Source: Tachypleus tridentatus
Lineage: Eukaryota > Arthropoda > Merostomata > Xiphosura > Limulidae
Length of the DNA: 64,000 bases
Direction: 5' to 3'
NCBI RefSeq assembly: GCF_004210375.1
Contig: NC_134837.1
Coordinates: forward strand, 18,609,586-18,673,585
Below are positions 23,996 to 35,058 of this stretch, one piece after another; position 1 is the first letter of the stretch; each line of letters begins with the position of its first letter. The position numbers and the translations under genes are program-made. The notes under the pieces are model-generated. The model did no database searches, was not told where the DNA came from, and saw only the letters and a program-made list of their open reading frames with translations.

Positions 23996-26575
23996 CTTTT
24001 ACTCATAAGCAGAGAGCAACGTTTCGACCTTTCTAGGTCATCTTCAGATTAAGAAAGAGAGAGCTTGAATGTGATCGTTGCCGGACATATGTCTTAGGGA
24101 CGAGAGTATAAACGGGTAATGGATTGTAGGAGGCGTTGCAGGTGGATGTTAGGTTATTAATTAGTATAGTATGAAGATGTTCCTTTATATTGGTTTGATT
24201 TTGGTTTTAGTTGTTGTATGAGTCGGGTTTCTTTGATTTTGCGTTTGTTTATATTTGTTTCCCTACTTAATATATGGATGTTTTATATAGTTATGTTGTG
24301 TTTATTTGATGTGCAGTGTTCAAAAACGTTTGAACGTGTTTGTGTGTGTGTTCTTTGAATTTAGTTTCTATTCTCTGCTTGTTTATTCAATAAAAAGTCG
24401 TGGCAGTTGTTGCATTGCGTTGGTGTTGTGTTTGTCAGTGTAGTTTTTACGTAGTATGAATTTTGTTTTGTACCTGGTTTTTGAATAAATTTGGTGTTTA
24501 CTGGAATGTTGTGTTATGTTATAAATTTTTTCCAAATGTTGGTTATTTTTTCGCTTATGTCGGGAACATATGGTATGCAGCAGTGTAAAGTTTTGTAGTT
24601 TGTTGTATCTTGGGATTTATTGTTGTTTGTTTATTGTTGGTCTAGGTGTGTGCGTATAATTTTTTCTACGGCGTTTGGAGGAAATTTGTTGATGTTGATG
24701 AAGTGTTGTTTTATTTTGTTGATTTCATCGTTAATTTTATCAGTAAACATAGTTTTGTGGTTATGTTTATTTGGTTTCTTAATATGGTGAGTTTTTGTTT
24801 TGTTCCCAGGGAAGGTGTAATCCAGTATGGGTGGTTTTTCTGTGTATTTCTGTTTTGAACTTTGCATTGGTTCTAGTTATCTTGAGTTTAATAAATGTTG
24901 TTTGGTTAGTTTTTTTTTGTTCATAGGTGAACTTAATGTTAGGGTGTATCGAGTGTACGTGGTTGAAAAAAACTAAGTGGGTGTTCCGTAGGTGTGCATC
25001 CTGCAATTGTATCATCAACATACCTGTACTAGTATAGTGGTAGGTGTGAGGCTGAATTTATAACTTGAGATTCAATCTGTGTCATAAAAGTGTTGGTTAG
25101 AACTAGTGACACGGGATTCCCCATACTTAGGCCATTTATGTGTAGGTAGGTTTGGTTATTTAACATATAGTTAGTTTTGGTGGTACTGAATTCTATAAGG
25201 GTTGCTAATTGGTTGCTGGGATGTGTATCAATGGGTTGGGGTCTTGGATATAAAGTTCTAAAGTTATCTTGCAGACTTCAGTTGTTGGGACTTCTGTGTA
25301 GAGGGAAATTACATCAAAACTGGCCATTAAGGCTTTATGGTTTAGTTGATTAAGAATATATTTAAAATTAAAAGAGTCTTTGAAAAAGGACCCGGCTGAT
25401 GTTACATGTTTAGAAAATGCTTACGATGTATATTTACTGAGGTTGTAGTTAAATGATTCATAGGTCGACATTATGGGTCGTAGTGGACAATCGGGTTTGT
25501 GAGGTTTGGACGTTCCTTATAGTTGTGGTGTGCATGTGTCAGTCTTTCGTAGGTAAGAATAAAAATTTTCTGAGATTTTGTTGGCTTTTTTCTCATTTGT
25601 AGTTGTGTTTTGTTCAATTGGTTTCATGTGTTTTTGTTGGATTTGTGTTTATTAGTTTAAATTTGTTTGTATCTGATAAGACGTTGTTCATTTTTTTGAA
25701 TGTATTCATATGTGTTCATTATAACTGTAGCATTGCTTTTATTTGCTTTTAGAATTTTGATGTAGTTGTCTTGTTTTAAGTTGTTTATAGAATTTATATA
25801 TTTTTATGTAAGGTTGTTCTTTAGTTTTCTTTTCTGTGAAATTATGTTGATGGTTTTGTGTGAAAATTCTTTGAAAAAGTTGTTTAAGATACCGTTTTGA
25901 GGTGTTTTAGGGAAATAGATGTTTTAAGTTTTACCTGGAAAGATAGACTGGTGGTTGTCTGTGGAAGTGTTGTCGAAGTTGTTTTGTTTCTGGTGATTGT
26001 TTTCCGTTGTTTTGTTGGTGCTTTTAGTTTGTGTGGAATGGATCACCAGGCTTCTATCTAGGTCTTCCAAGTAGGCTTTCATTTCGATAGACAGAATATT
26101 TCTAGGTGTTACTGCGAAGTCCTTTCTTGAGTAGATGTATTTATTCATTGCTTAATTTTCGGTCGGAACTGTTAGTTACAAGGTTTGTTGATGGTTCATT
26201 GTGTTACCATCTTCTTCGTTGTTGGCACTTTAGTTTATCCAGTTTCTTGTTGTGGCAGACCTTCGTGTCATTCTTACTACTGAGTTGATTTATGTCACGT
26301 TGTTTGAACCCATAAATGTCTCGTTCAATGCAGCAGGCCAGTTGGTAGTCAAATTTCTTTTTTGTTTCTGTAGGTCATTTATTTCTTTATATTTCGAGTT
26401 TAAAATGGCTTTTAGTAGGTTCCTTTTCTCTGTAAATTATGGATAATGTTTGTACACTGGGTAAAATTCTTCGATAGTTTTAACTTCGCAAAATTAGGGA
26501 TTAGTTTTTTCCTTTCTGCACTGTTGGATGAAATAAATGTTATTTCTTCTATTAATATGTTTTTATAAAATACAA
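23996..26575 (-). pseudogene. Penelope-like retroelement (PLE), decayed RT + GIY-YIG
   Basis: Minus-strand retroelement broken by stops and frameshifts. From the 5' side it has an N-terminal region rich in K/N (about 26570-25930). RT motif A reads SFDVISLYTEVPTTE (about 25279-25323), motif B GLSMGNPVS (about 25107-25132), and the catalytic YVDD is at 25011-25022. A linker frame with FTDKINDEINKIKQHF (24631-24867) follows. The endonuclease part has a CNNCHDFYIE-like start and an RETNINKRKIKE segment (about 24230-24420). PLEs pair this RT with a GIY-YIG nuclease (known). The 3' end carries a hammerhead core. No intact ORF remains. Confidence 0.85.
24021..24047 (-). ncRNA. Hammerhead ribozyme core in PLE 3' end
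   Basis: On the minus strand: CTGAAGA (fits CUGANGA), stem II GACC / GGTC closing a six-base loop, then GAAAC. Hammerhead ribozymes are an established feature of Penelope-like elements. The same core ends the opposite-strand fragment at 26911. Stems I and III and the cleavage site were not resolved, so activity is unproven. Confidence 0.75.
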
Positions 26576-26953
26576 TGTAACAACTTCCTCGACTTCTATA
26601 TTGGAGAAACAAACAGAAAAATGAAACCTAGATTCAAAGAACACAAAAAACACCTTCACACCTTTTTGAACACTGCAAATCAAATAAACACAACATAACC
26701 ACAGAAAACACCCAGATATTAAGTAGGGAAACAAATATAAACAAACCCAAAATCAAAGAAGCTCTACTTATATAGCAATTTAAACTAAAATTAAACCAAT
26801 ATAAAAGAACACCTTTATACCTATACTGATTAACATCCACCTGCAACGCCCCCTACAATCTGATACCCGTTTATAGCCTCTCCCTAAGACATGTGTTCGA
26901 AACACTCTCTCTGAAGATGACCCAGAAAGGTCGAAACATTGTTCTCTGCTTAT
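26560..26953 (+). pseudogene. PLE 3' fragment in opposite orientation
   Basis: The plus strand starts in the GIY-YIG region (DFYIGETNRKMKPRFKEHKK), frameshifts, continues with RETNINKPKIKEALL, then a 3' UTR (cctaagacatgtg) and a hammerhead core. It matches the last 400 bp or so of the adjacent minus-strand PLE. The two form an inverted pair with both 3' ends facing outward. This could be one insertion with an inverted 5' segment, or two copies. Confidence 0.82.
26911..26937 (+). ncRNA. Hammerhead ribozyme core in PLE 3' end
   Basis: CTGAAGA, stem II GACC-cagaaa-GGTC, then GAAAC. The flanking attgttctctgcttat matches the end of the opposite-strand PLE, so the composite has inverted termini. 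Confidence 0.75.
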
Positions 26954-26958
26954 CAATA

Positions 26959-27078
26959 GGCCCCCCCCGCTGGTACAGCAGTATGTCTCCGGATTTACAA
27001 CGCTAAAATCAGGGGTTCGATTTCCCTCGGTGGGCTGAACAGATAGCCCAATGTGGCTTTACTATAAGAAAAAAAACT
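26959..27078 (+). mobile_element. SINE family B
   Basis: Begins with a C-run and gctggtacagcagtatgtct. B box ggggttcgatttccctcggt, 3' module agatagcccaatgtggcttt and an A-rich tail. It abuts the PLE terminus within a few bases. Confidence 0.92.
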
Positions 27079-27344
27079 TGTTAATAAAAGTTATGAAATA
27101 CATTTTTATGCGTATATTTTGTTAGGGATTTTGGACATTTCTATAATTTGTTGAGGCTTCGGCTTTCTTTCAAAAAAATAAATTTCACATAGTCACTGCC
27201 ACAATATTTTCGTTTACTATTTTGAATTTAACTGTCGCGCATTAAAAACTAATAAAAATCAGTCTGTGAATTTTTATTATGTATAAAATTAAATAAATAA
27301 AAAATATGGAATAAATTATGACGCTGATATATTTCTTCTTTTAA
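27079..27344. other. AT-rich spacer
   Basis: Nothing recognised. Confidence 0.45.
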
Positions 27345-27460
27345 GGCCCCCACTAGTACAGCGGTAAGTCTACGGATTTAAAACGCTAAAATCAGGGGTT
27401 CGATCCCACTCGGTGAACTCAGCCCAATTTGTGGCTTTGTTATAATAAAACACATACATA
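27345..27460 (+). mobile_element. SINE family B
   Basis: ggcccccactagtacagcgg head, ggggttcgatcccactcggt B box, 3' module caatttgtggctttgttata and an ACATACATA tail. Confidence 0.92.
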
Positions 27461-27900
27461 CACTTTTTTCTTTTAATGTGTGCATGAACGACAAATATAA
27501 TATTTTGTATTCAATGGTGAATTTTGCCCTTGAGGGGGAATGTACCCCTCTGGGCATGATATAATTAAATTTTTGCTGTGAATCAGTGACACAACTGATA
27601 GTTTTGGTTCCAAGGCGAATCTGCTGTTTTTGTGAGCACGCTTCAAGCATTTTCAATTTCTTCTTCAAGCTTGTTTAGACTCGCCAAAACCTATTCAAGT
27701 TTTCATCATTCTCACTGGGATGATGGAAATGTTGATGTAGCTGTGAACCAGATCGAGAAGTGTCAAGTTTGAGACCGTGCAACTGTTGACGAGATTCATT
27801 CCGTACAGTAAGTCACGCCAAACTCCAAAACAAGCTACAAATTCGAAACTAAACATCCCAGCTGAGGAATGCGACTTCGTTCCACTGGCTTCTGTGAAGG
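27461..27900. other. Intergenic sequence
   Basis: Short open frames of 64-96 codons on both strands partly run into flanking SINEs. No domain recognised. Confidence 0.45.
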
Positions 27901-27912
27901 TGTTTAGAGTGG

Positions 27913-28194
27913 TTTGTTTGTTTGTTTGTTTTGAATTTCGCACAAAGCTACTCGAGGGCTATCTGTGCTAGCCGTCCCTAATTTAGCAGTGTAAGACTAG
28001 AGGGAAGGCAGCTAGTCATCATCACCCACCGCCAACTCTTGGGCTACTCTTGTAGCAACGAATAGTGGGATTGGCCGTCACATTATAACGCCCCCACGGC
28101 TGAAAGAGCGAGCATGTTTGGCGCGACCGGGATGCGAACCCGCGACCCTCATATTACGAGTCGCACGCCTTAACACGCTTGGCCGTGCCGGGCC
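27913..28194 (-). mobile_element. SINE family A, young copy with perfect 12-bp TSD
   Basis: Near-consensus, full-length element of the gcgaccgggatgcgaaccc head subfamily. TSD tgtttagagtgg at 27901-27912 and 28195-28206. Confidence 0.97.
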
Positions 28195-28206
28195 TGTTTA
28201 GAGTGG

Positions 28207-28554
28207 TGGTTTAAGCTTTTTTTTTAAACGTCAGTAATAAACACTAGTAATGTGAAAGGTTTGAGCATGCATGTGGAGTGCAGCTACAGTTATTGAAATA
28301 GGTTGAACTTTATGTGGGCTTACTAAATTTCGGAAAACTTCACGTTGCATCTCTCACTTAAGTGAATACGGTTTATCCGCCGTACTGCTAATAAATTGAG
28401 TAAATTAACACAATTTTGGCAGATTTTTGATTTAAAGTTAAGGTAAGGTAAAAATGAAAATTTCACGAAATCTACCTAAATATGTTTGCCTAAACTTTTA
28501 AGGTACCTTTTCTTATGTCTCTGCGGCACTGCCTCTTTATATGACAATTAGACA
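28207..28554. other. Intergenic sequence
   Basis: Nothing recognised. Confidence 0.45.
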
Positions 28555-28643
28555 AGGGCGAGCATGTTTAGCGCGACTGGGATGCGAACCCGCGACCCTC
28601 GGATTATGAGTCGCACGCCTAACGCGCTCAGCCATGCCGGGCA
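28555..28643 (-). mobile_element. SINE family A, head only
   Basis: Only the tRNA-like head and about 15 bp of body remain (gggcgagcatgtttagcgcg at one end, gccatgccgggc at the other). The head matches the younger gcgacc subfamily well. It is too diverged from a folding tRNA to be called a gene. Confidence 0.8.
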
Positions 28644-28990
28644 CGCATTTGTTAGCTGTCAATAAATACACAGTATGCTGGGACGGACTTTAATTAATTA
28701 CACAAATGTGTATGTCTGGTTGTTAAAACGTCGTACAACTGATTAACCTGACATTGGTCAAAATAATGTTAGTGGTAAATATAATAATAAAAAAATCCAG
28801 CAAGTTTTAATTAAAATTTTGTACTAGATGAGATAAATTATGAGTTTTTGTGCTTGTAGCAGAAGTTAGAATTAGCATTATGTTTCCCTGCTTAATTTTT
28901 TTTTTGCGCTAATTTTACACAAACGTAATAACAGAACCTATAATTTTTTGGTATGTACCACGAAAGTCTTTCTAATGTGTCTCCTTTTTA
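28644..28990. other. AT-rich intergenic sequence
   Basis: Nothing recognised. Confidence 0.45.
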
Positions 28991-29028
28991 TTTAACAATA
29001 AATAGTTTCACAAACCGTCTTTGTTAAC

Positions 29029-29055
29029 CTGAAGATGACCTTAGAAGGTCGAAAC
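29029..29055 (+). ncRNA. Isolated hammerhead ribozyme core
   Basis: CTGAAGA, stem II GACC-ttagaa-GGTC, then GAAAC, followed by gctgttctgt. It matches the PLE-associated core, but no RT or GIY-YIG sequence was recognised nearby. It is probably the 3' stub of a PLE or a hammerhead-bearing small retroelement. Activity unknown. Confidence 0.65.
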
Positions 29056-29059
29056 GCTG

Positions 29060-29719
29060 TTCTGTACTTTATTCTAATTAAAATTTTAGTACCATACAAG
29101 CAGTCTTGAGAATAAATATTCCATTTCAGGAATGTTTGTTTACGTTGTGTTTGGAATATGTACCAAACTTTTATCTATGCAAAATTTCTCATAAATTCCT
29201 TTGGGATTATTCGTTGAATATAATGAACTATTGACAAATGACATTTACAATTTCAACGTTGGATAGTCGCTTTCTGGAGAGAGATTTTTATTTCATTAGT
29301 GTTTTTCAACAAACTTTTGAAATTACAAGTACGTTTTATGATAAAATTTCAATTAAAGACGATACTAAGTATAATTTTAATTTTCCGGATTAGTCTTAGA
29401 ATTATGATAATTTGTTGTAATGTATTTTGTCATCAATGGTCAAATTCTTTTCGATTATGTGGTAAATATAATGCCGAGTCAAGTAACAATAACAAACCAG
29501 TTTATTTTTCTATAGCGTTTCCTTTTGGCGATAATCGTTGTAATACGCACATGTTGTAGACCTGAGCTAATACTCAGCGATTAATCGATCTGGTATCTAA
29601 GTTCATATAACATACCTTACTGCTAACACTGATCTGAAACATTTTTTGTGTTCTCAACAGTTTTTCGCTCATTACTCACTACTCACCACTAGCTGGTCAC
29701 TCGAATTTATAAGCAAAGT
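29060..29719. other. AT-rich intergenic sequence
   Basis: An 86-codon open frame (29299-29559) lacks domain signals. Nothing else recognised. Confidence 0.45.
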
Positions 29720-29731
29720 ACCATTGTCTCT

Positions 29732-29972
29732 CATGGCCAGGTTCGAGGATTCGAATCTCTGTCGCACCAAACATACTCGCCATTTAAGCCGTGGGGACGT
29801 TATAATGTTACGGTCAATCCCATTATTCGTTGGCAAAGGAGTAGCCCAAGAGTTGGCGGTTGGTGGTAATGACTAGCTGCCTTCCCTCTGGTCTTAAACT
29901 GTTAAATTATGGACGACTAGCGCAGATAGACCTCGTGTAGCCTTGCGCAAAATTCAAAAATAAACCAAACAA
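29732..29972 (+). mobile_element. SINE family A, head internally deleted, with TSD
   Basis: Starts catggccaggttcgaggatt, so the anticodon-arm region is missing. Body, 3' module and AAAC tail are present. TSD accattgtctct (29720-29731) against accattgcctct (29973-29984), one mismatch. The intact TSD shows the short head lies within the insertion boundaries. Confidence 0.9.
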
Positions 29973-29984
29973 ACCATTGCCTCT

Positions 29985-30419
29985 AGATACTGCCCGATAT
30001 TACTGTCATCTTGTTCTTGTCCAAATGACGAGATTTATCTCGGAAATATGAAACATTAAAATATAGTTTTCAACACTTGCTACTTCCTTAGTATGATACA
30101 GACAAACTTGATTTAATTTATACTAACTTGTTGTGATGCGAGCAGAATTACAATTAAGAGAACAGATCAAGTCGTGTGTCGTTCTAATACGAATATCTTT
30201 CCTTAATAAAATGAAATTATTATTTCTGTAGATTACAACGAAATCCGGTTAGAAATGAAATGTTTAATAGTAAGTGATAGTTTAAGAAGTATTAACAAAC
30301 CGAGAAAGTCTTTGCAAGTTCTAGTACACTCATATTTCTATGATAAAGTACCATAGTGCATGCTATCAGTTAGTGGAGATTTTTAAAGTTTGGTTCTGTA
30401 ATAGGTAGAGCTAATTATT
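29985..30419. other. Intergenic sequence
   Basis: Nothing recognised. Confidence 0.45.
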
Positions 30420-30466
30420 TTGTCATCACTGTAAGACAGTATGGCGAAACGTTCTGTCCATGACAA
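30420..30466 (+). ncRNA. Stem-loop with hammerhead-like GAAAC segment
   Basis: ttgtcat (30420-30426) pairs exactly with atgacaa (30460-30466). Between them lie ctgtaagacag and a cgaaacgtt motif like that following stem II in the nearby hammerheads. The CUGANGA box is not intact, so this is either a decayed ribozyme or an unrelated hairpin. Confidence 0.35.
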
Positions 30467-31490
30467 TATTTATTTATTTATTTATGTGATGTTTGAAACT
30501 TACAAGTTCAGTTAATATTAACTTGAAATGGACCAAATAAAGACTAAATCTTCATAAAACAGTTACATTATAAACATTCAAGCTTTCCTCTTTTATTTCA
30601 AAGAAATTTAAAAATTACATCAGTATATTCAATGTTTATTTTTCCACATCTAAACCACAGTGATATGCGAGTAAATCATGGAAGACAATTTATCTGATTT
30701 TCAGAGTTGCAGGTAGTATAAGACATCAATTAAGAAGACAACTAAGATTCTCTTGCCTTTGTTATTTATAGGGTTGGAAAGTTCTTTACATGAGTTTTTT
30801 CTTCCTAAGAGGTCATTATTATTTATACAAATTGTAATTTGAAAAGAAGGAGTTGTCTGTTCTATTAGAGAATCAGAAGATTCACCGGTTATTTTCTACC
30901 TCTTGTTGATCTGAGAGTGGCATTCAGTTACGTGGATAGTGTATTTACCCGAGAAGAGAGAAATTTATATATAATATTTTCCTTTGCGTGAAAACAATCT
31001 TACAAGCTTCATTTCTTATTTTGAGATAGAGCTTCGTCAAACACATACTGTTGTGTAATACAACCAAACTATTGAAATAAGAGAGATAAAAGGCTACTGA
31101 TACAACAATAACAAAGTTCTCTCTCTTTCCAAAGTATCTACGAAAGTTTTTCAAGTGTTTAAGTTTGACTTTGTTTTGTATCATGCTCCCTGTGCCAAGC
31201 TTCTTTATTCTGATTGAGACTCAGTTATGGCAAAGAAAATATGTCCCTGATCTGTAATGCGTTATCTGTCGAATTCTGCTATTAGGGCAATCTGTAGGCT
31301 ACTCCGATAGAAATGATAGCAGTCTGAGAATAGATCATGTTACTATGCTCTTCCAAGTTGATTAAATTCAAGATTAATGATCCTTTCAGTGTTAGTAATT
31401 TAGAGAATGTTTATCTCTTCCAATATGTAATTATGAAACTTATTTTATGGGAACATTGACAAACACTTAGTTAATTTGTTTGTTTATAGT
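30467..31490. other. AT-rich intergenic sequence
   Basis: A short (TTTA)n tract at about 30471-30485. No genes recognised. Confidence 0.5.
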
Positions 31491-31492
31491 TA

Positions 31493-31575
31493 AGCAGAAA
31501 GTTCGCTGCTGGTTATGAAACCCAGTTTCTAGCGTTGTAATTTCTCAGACATGCCGCTGTACCACTGGGAGGTCA
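31493..31575 (-). mobile_element. SINE family C, partial
   Basis: On this strand the sequence reads gctggttatgaaacccagtt, then tagcgttgtaa and catgccgctgtaccactggg. These are the reverse of the family C B box, middle and head. The 3' module is missing. Confidence 0.7.
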
Positions 31576-31875
31576 ATATGTATATATAAAGAGAGCCAAG
31601 CTATTATACTTATCTATATAATACTTAATGTAACACAAAGGGAAACTAATGAGGAAATATTGGAATGTGCAAAGGGAGAAAATATTTGATATATATTGAA
31701 AACAGAAAATGTGCTATTGGATTTTGTGGGTATTTAGTTAAATCTAAAGCGATGTTGGCAGAGATTTTGACGTGTAAACGTGAATGAAGAAGATAAAGTG
31801 ATTTGGTTGGTGACATTAAATGATAAACTGAAGATGAGGAGCTTCATTAAGAAAGTTTTTACAGACGCAGAGGAT

Positions 31876-32149
31876 TGTTTTGTTTTTTTGTTTTGAATTT
31901 CGCGCAAAGCTACTCGAGGGCTATCTGCGCTAGCCGTCCCTAATTTAGCAGTGTTAAGACTAGAGGGAAGGCAGCTAGTCATCACCACCCACCGCCATCT
32001 CTTGGGCTACTCTTTTACCAACGAATAGTGGGATTGACCGTCACATTATAACGTTGAAAAGGCGAGCATATTTGGTGCGACCGGGATTCGAACCAGTGAC
32101 CATCGGATTACGAGTCGAACGCCTTAACACACTTGGCCATGCCAGGCCT
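31876..32149 (-). mobile_element. SINE family A with probable TSD
   Basis: Near full length, with a small deletion in the body around the polyC box (aacgttgaaaaggcgagcat). TSD gacgcagaggat (31864-31875) against gacggagaagat (32150-32161), two mismatches. Confidence 0.92.
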
Positions 32150-32161
32150 GACGGAGAAGAT

Positions 32162-33282
32162 AGGAGATGATATAAAATCATAATCGTTAACCCTCAAAAG
32201 TGATGAAGACACTATAATATGATATTATACAGGAATCACTTGAACTGCTTTGTAGGAAGGATATTTATGACAGTGATGCAGGTTTTAAAAGCTAAGCTAT
32301 TTTTCAAAAAACTCGTATTACTGTCTGAAATAGGCAAAGACAATGAATATGATGAGTCCTATCTTGCAGTAAAACGTATATGATTTACAATGTTATTTCT
32401 TCCATTTAGGTCCACTGTAGCAATTTAAGACCCTTTACTACAAGATTCGATTAAATATTAATCTAGTGTGGTATATAAACATACAAGGCAACTTCGACCT
32501 TCTTAATTTTTAATATAGTGTTTTCCAGGCTAGTTATTTATTACGGTATCTCTATGTTTCATATAATACATAATCAAGAGAGTCATTAATTTGTTTTCAT
32601 TCTAGGCGCCTTTGTCATTCTCTTGAGGTAACATCTGGTCTGCTCAAAGGAGGAAATGCTGTAATGTTATACATTATACAAGGATGTCGACAGCAACGCA
32701 CTTCAGTGGTATGTGAGGTGGTTCTTGAAGTGAGAACCCCTCTTAAGTTTGAATGAGAATAACCAGTCACAAGGAAAGCATCACTCTAGATGTTACTTTG
32801 GAAACAGATAACGTGAAGTTTAAGCATTCCGATATATAATTTAAGAAATTAAATTAAATTAAATTAATATATAATTTAAGAAAGAAACAGCTTACAATCG
32901 AACACAGTTCAGCATCAGCTTCATTGACAAAAAACAAGTCACTTTTAAAACTATTCTATAAGAGATTTCTTGTTGGATTCCCTTTTGTTCATAAGACTTA
33001 CCCTATTTCTTTAAGAAAAAGCACTTTTACTGAATGCCACATAACAGAGAAGATACAAAGTCGTAGGAAAACACTGACCACTTGTGGCAAACATTATAGA
33101 CATAAATGTATCCCGTAATTGCGTTTTCATTGAAGTAGTTGAATGTCACAGATATATGTCTGACACAAACAGAATCAGTAGCGTGTATGTCTGGACATCC
33201 CCAGAACCTTTGATTCAAAAATATTAAATATCAGTGTTGTTTTTATTAAATGTTATTGATATTCAGAAGTAACACTAGAGAT
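32162..33282. other. AT-rich intergenic sequence
   Basis: A 17-bp phrase atatataatttaagaaa is repeated directly near 32832 and 32867 around an (AATTA)n run. Two short open frames show no domain. Confidence 0.5.
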
Positions 33283-33291
33283 CTGTAAAAA

Positions 33292-33565
33292 TTTGGTTTG
33301 TTTTTAATTTCGCTCAAAGCTACACGAGGGCGATCTGCGCTAGCCGTCCCTAATTTAGCAGTTAAGACTAGAGAGAAGGCAACTAGTCATCACCAACCAC
33401 TGCCAACGCTTGGGCTACTCTTTTACTAACGAATAGTGGGATTGACCGTCACATTATAACGCTCCCACGGCTGAAAAGGCGAGCATATTTGATGCGACTG
33501 TGATTCGAACCCGCGACTCTCGGATTACGAGTCGAGTGCCTTAAGCACCTGGCCATGTCGGACCC
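33292..33565 (-). mobile_element. SINE family A with TSD
   Basis: Full length, moderately diverged. TSD ctgtaaaaa at 33283-33291 and 33566-33574. Confidence 0.92.
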
Positions 33566-33574
33566 CTGTAAAAA

Positions 33575-33840
33575 ATTTAATACACTGGTTTAATATACCA
33601 AATGACGTTTCTCTAGCTTTAAGTCACTTTGTACATTATTTATAGATGTAAAGAATTTTAGAGTGTAAAACACATTTGTTTTCAGATGGTATTGGTATAT
33701 TAAGAAAGTATCAAATCATGCAAGTGGACTTTATGTTTTTTGGTGTTAAAAATGCTTAATATTCAAACACAGTCTGTTATGTATATAATAAGTACCTCAA
33801 CAATTTTATTAAACATTGTTTAAGACAAACTGGATATTAA
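33575..33840. other. AT-rich spacer
   Basis: Nothing recognised. Confidence 0.4.
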
Positions 33841-33849
33841 GAACAAGTG

Positions 33850-33985
33850 TAAAGAGGTTATAATTTTATTTACAGGTCACTGGTTGAAATGTATTATAAT
33901 TTGTACTTCAAGTGGGTTTCTCGTCATTACGAAGGTCACTGGTTAGGCCACATTTAGGCCACTGTTGGGTTCCTTACCGTAAGTA
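33850..33985 (+). pseudogene. LINE (CR1-like) fragments, two short pieces
   Basis: The segment agaggttataattttattta + caggtcactggtt matches the stretch leading into the LINE scrap at the window start. About 50 bp later, aaggtcactggttaggccac reads RSLVRPHLGHCW, the same RT motif. Heavily decayed and partly duplicated. Confidence 0.5.
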
Positions 33986-34970
33986 ATTGATACTGTTGAT
34001 GCATTATTTATTTATACTTAACAGTGAAGATACTTGCACTAGATAACACACATACAAATTTTGCCAATGTAGCAGTGATCTTCAGCTAAGACAGTTTTAT
34101 TTTTCTAAAAGGGTGGTTGCCCTCTGATATGGGTTGACTTCAGATGTAGTGAAGACAATAAATTTTTAAGTGAGTTTCAGATAAAATTTGATACGTATAT
34201 GAATGATAAGAAGTGGTTTTTATATTTTTTGATTATTTTATTTAATAGTTTGAGTTTAGTCTAAAGAATGGGACATCCCGAGGTGGTTCAGTGGATCCCT
34301 TGCTTTCCCCAAATACTGTGTTATGTTCTATGATTGGAAAGTGCTACCTCTGAGGATGACAAACAGAAAAAGAGTCGAATACAGCAGTGACGCCGGTTGA
34401 CACTTTCATTCTAAGCTCAGATGTGAAGGGTTCATTCTAGGAACAAAAGTATTCGAATGAACGGAAGGAGGTTATTTTAAGTTTATTAATTTCTGTTCTT
34501 TATGATTGACCTCTGATGAGGCATGCTCTCAAGAATCACTATTTTATTTATAACTAAGAAAAACAGATAACTGTCTCGCTTAGACAGACTGAACTCGTTG
34601 CTTCGTGCGGCGAGCGTTAGGGTTTGTATAATATCGTAATATTTTCTGTAATATAAAGATGCTCTGGTTGCACGAGGTCCGTACTGCATTCGCAACTGCA
34701 CTTTGCGTGCTTACTTTTTGAAATCATTCCTAGTTACAACGAATAAGGAGAAAATAAGGTTATTTTAACAACCATTTTAAATTCGATTTTCCGTTTCTTA
34801 CAACTGACTTTTGCAAGAGTGTATACATTGAACTTCCACTATAAAAACATAATACAAGAGAAAAGATACTTAAAACCTAAAACCTTTTTTTTATGTTGCA
34901 AGTGCATGTTTATGTTTTTACTTCCTATTTAGTTCACCATTTAATAACAATAAAAATAACATTTTGACAT
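33986..34970. other. AT-rich intergenic sequence
   Basis: A phrase near 34275 (cccgaggtggttcagtggat) is faintly SINE-head-like, but nothing follows it. No gene recognised. Confidence 0.45.
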
Positions 34971-35058
34971 ATTTACAACGCTAAAATCAGGGGTTCGATT
35001 CCCCTCGGTGGGCTGAGCAGATAGCCCTTTGTGGCTTTGTTATACGAAAAACATCCAA
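34971..35058 (+). mobile_element. SINE family B, 5' truncated
   Basis: Starts in the middle (atttacaacgctaaaatcag), then B box ggggttcgattcccctcggt and 3' module agatagccctttgtggcttt, near consensus. The A-box end is missing. Confidence 0.88.

Noticed and set aside
24646-24858. Plus-strand 70-codon frame rich in F and V
   Set aside because: Antisense shadow of the minus-strand PLE linker frame.
34270-34300. SINE family C head (cccgaggtggttcagtggat)
   Set aside because: No middle, B box or 3' module follows.
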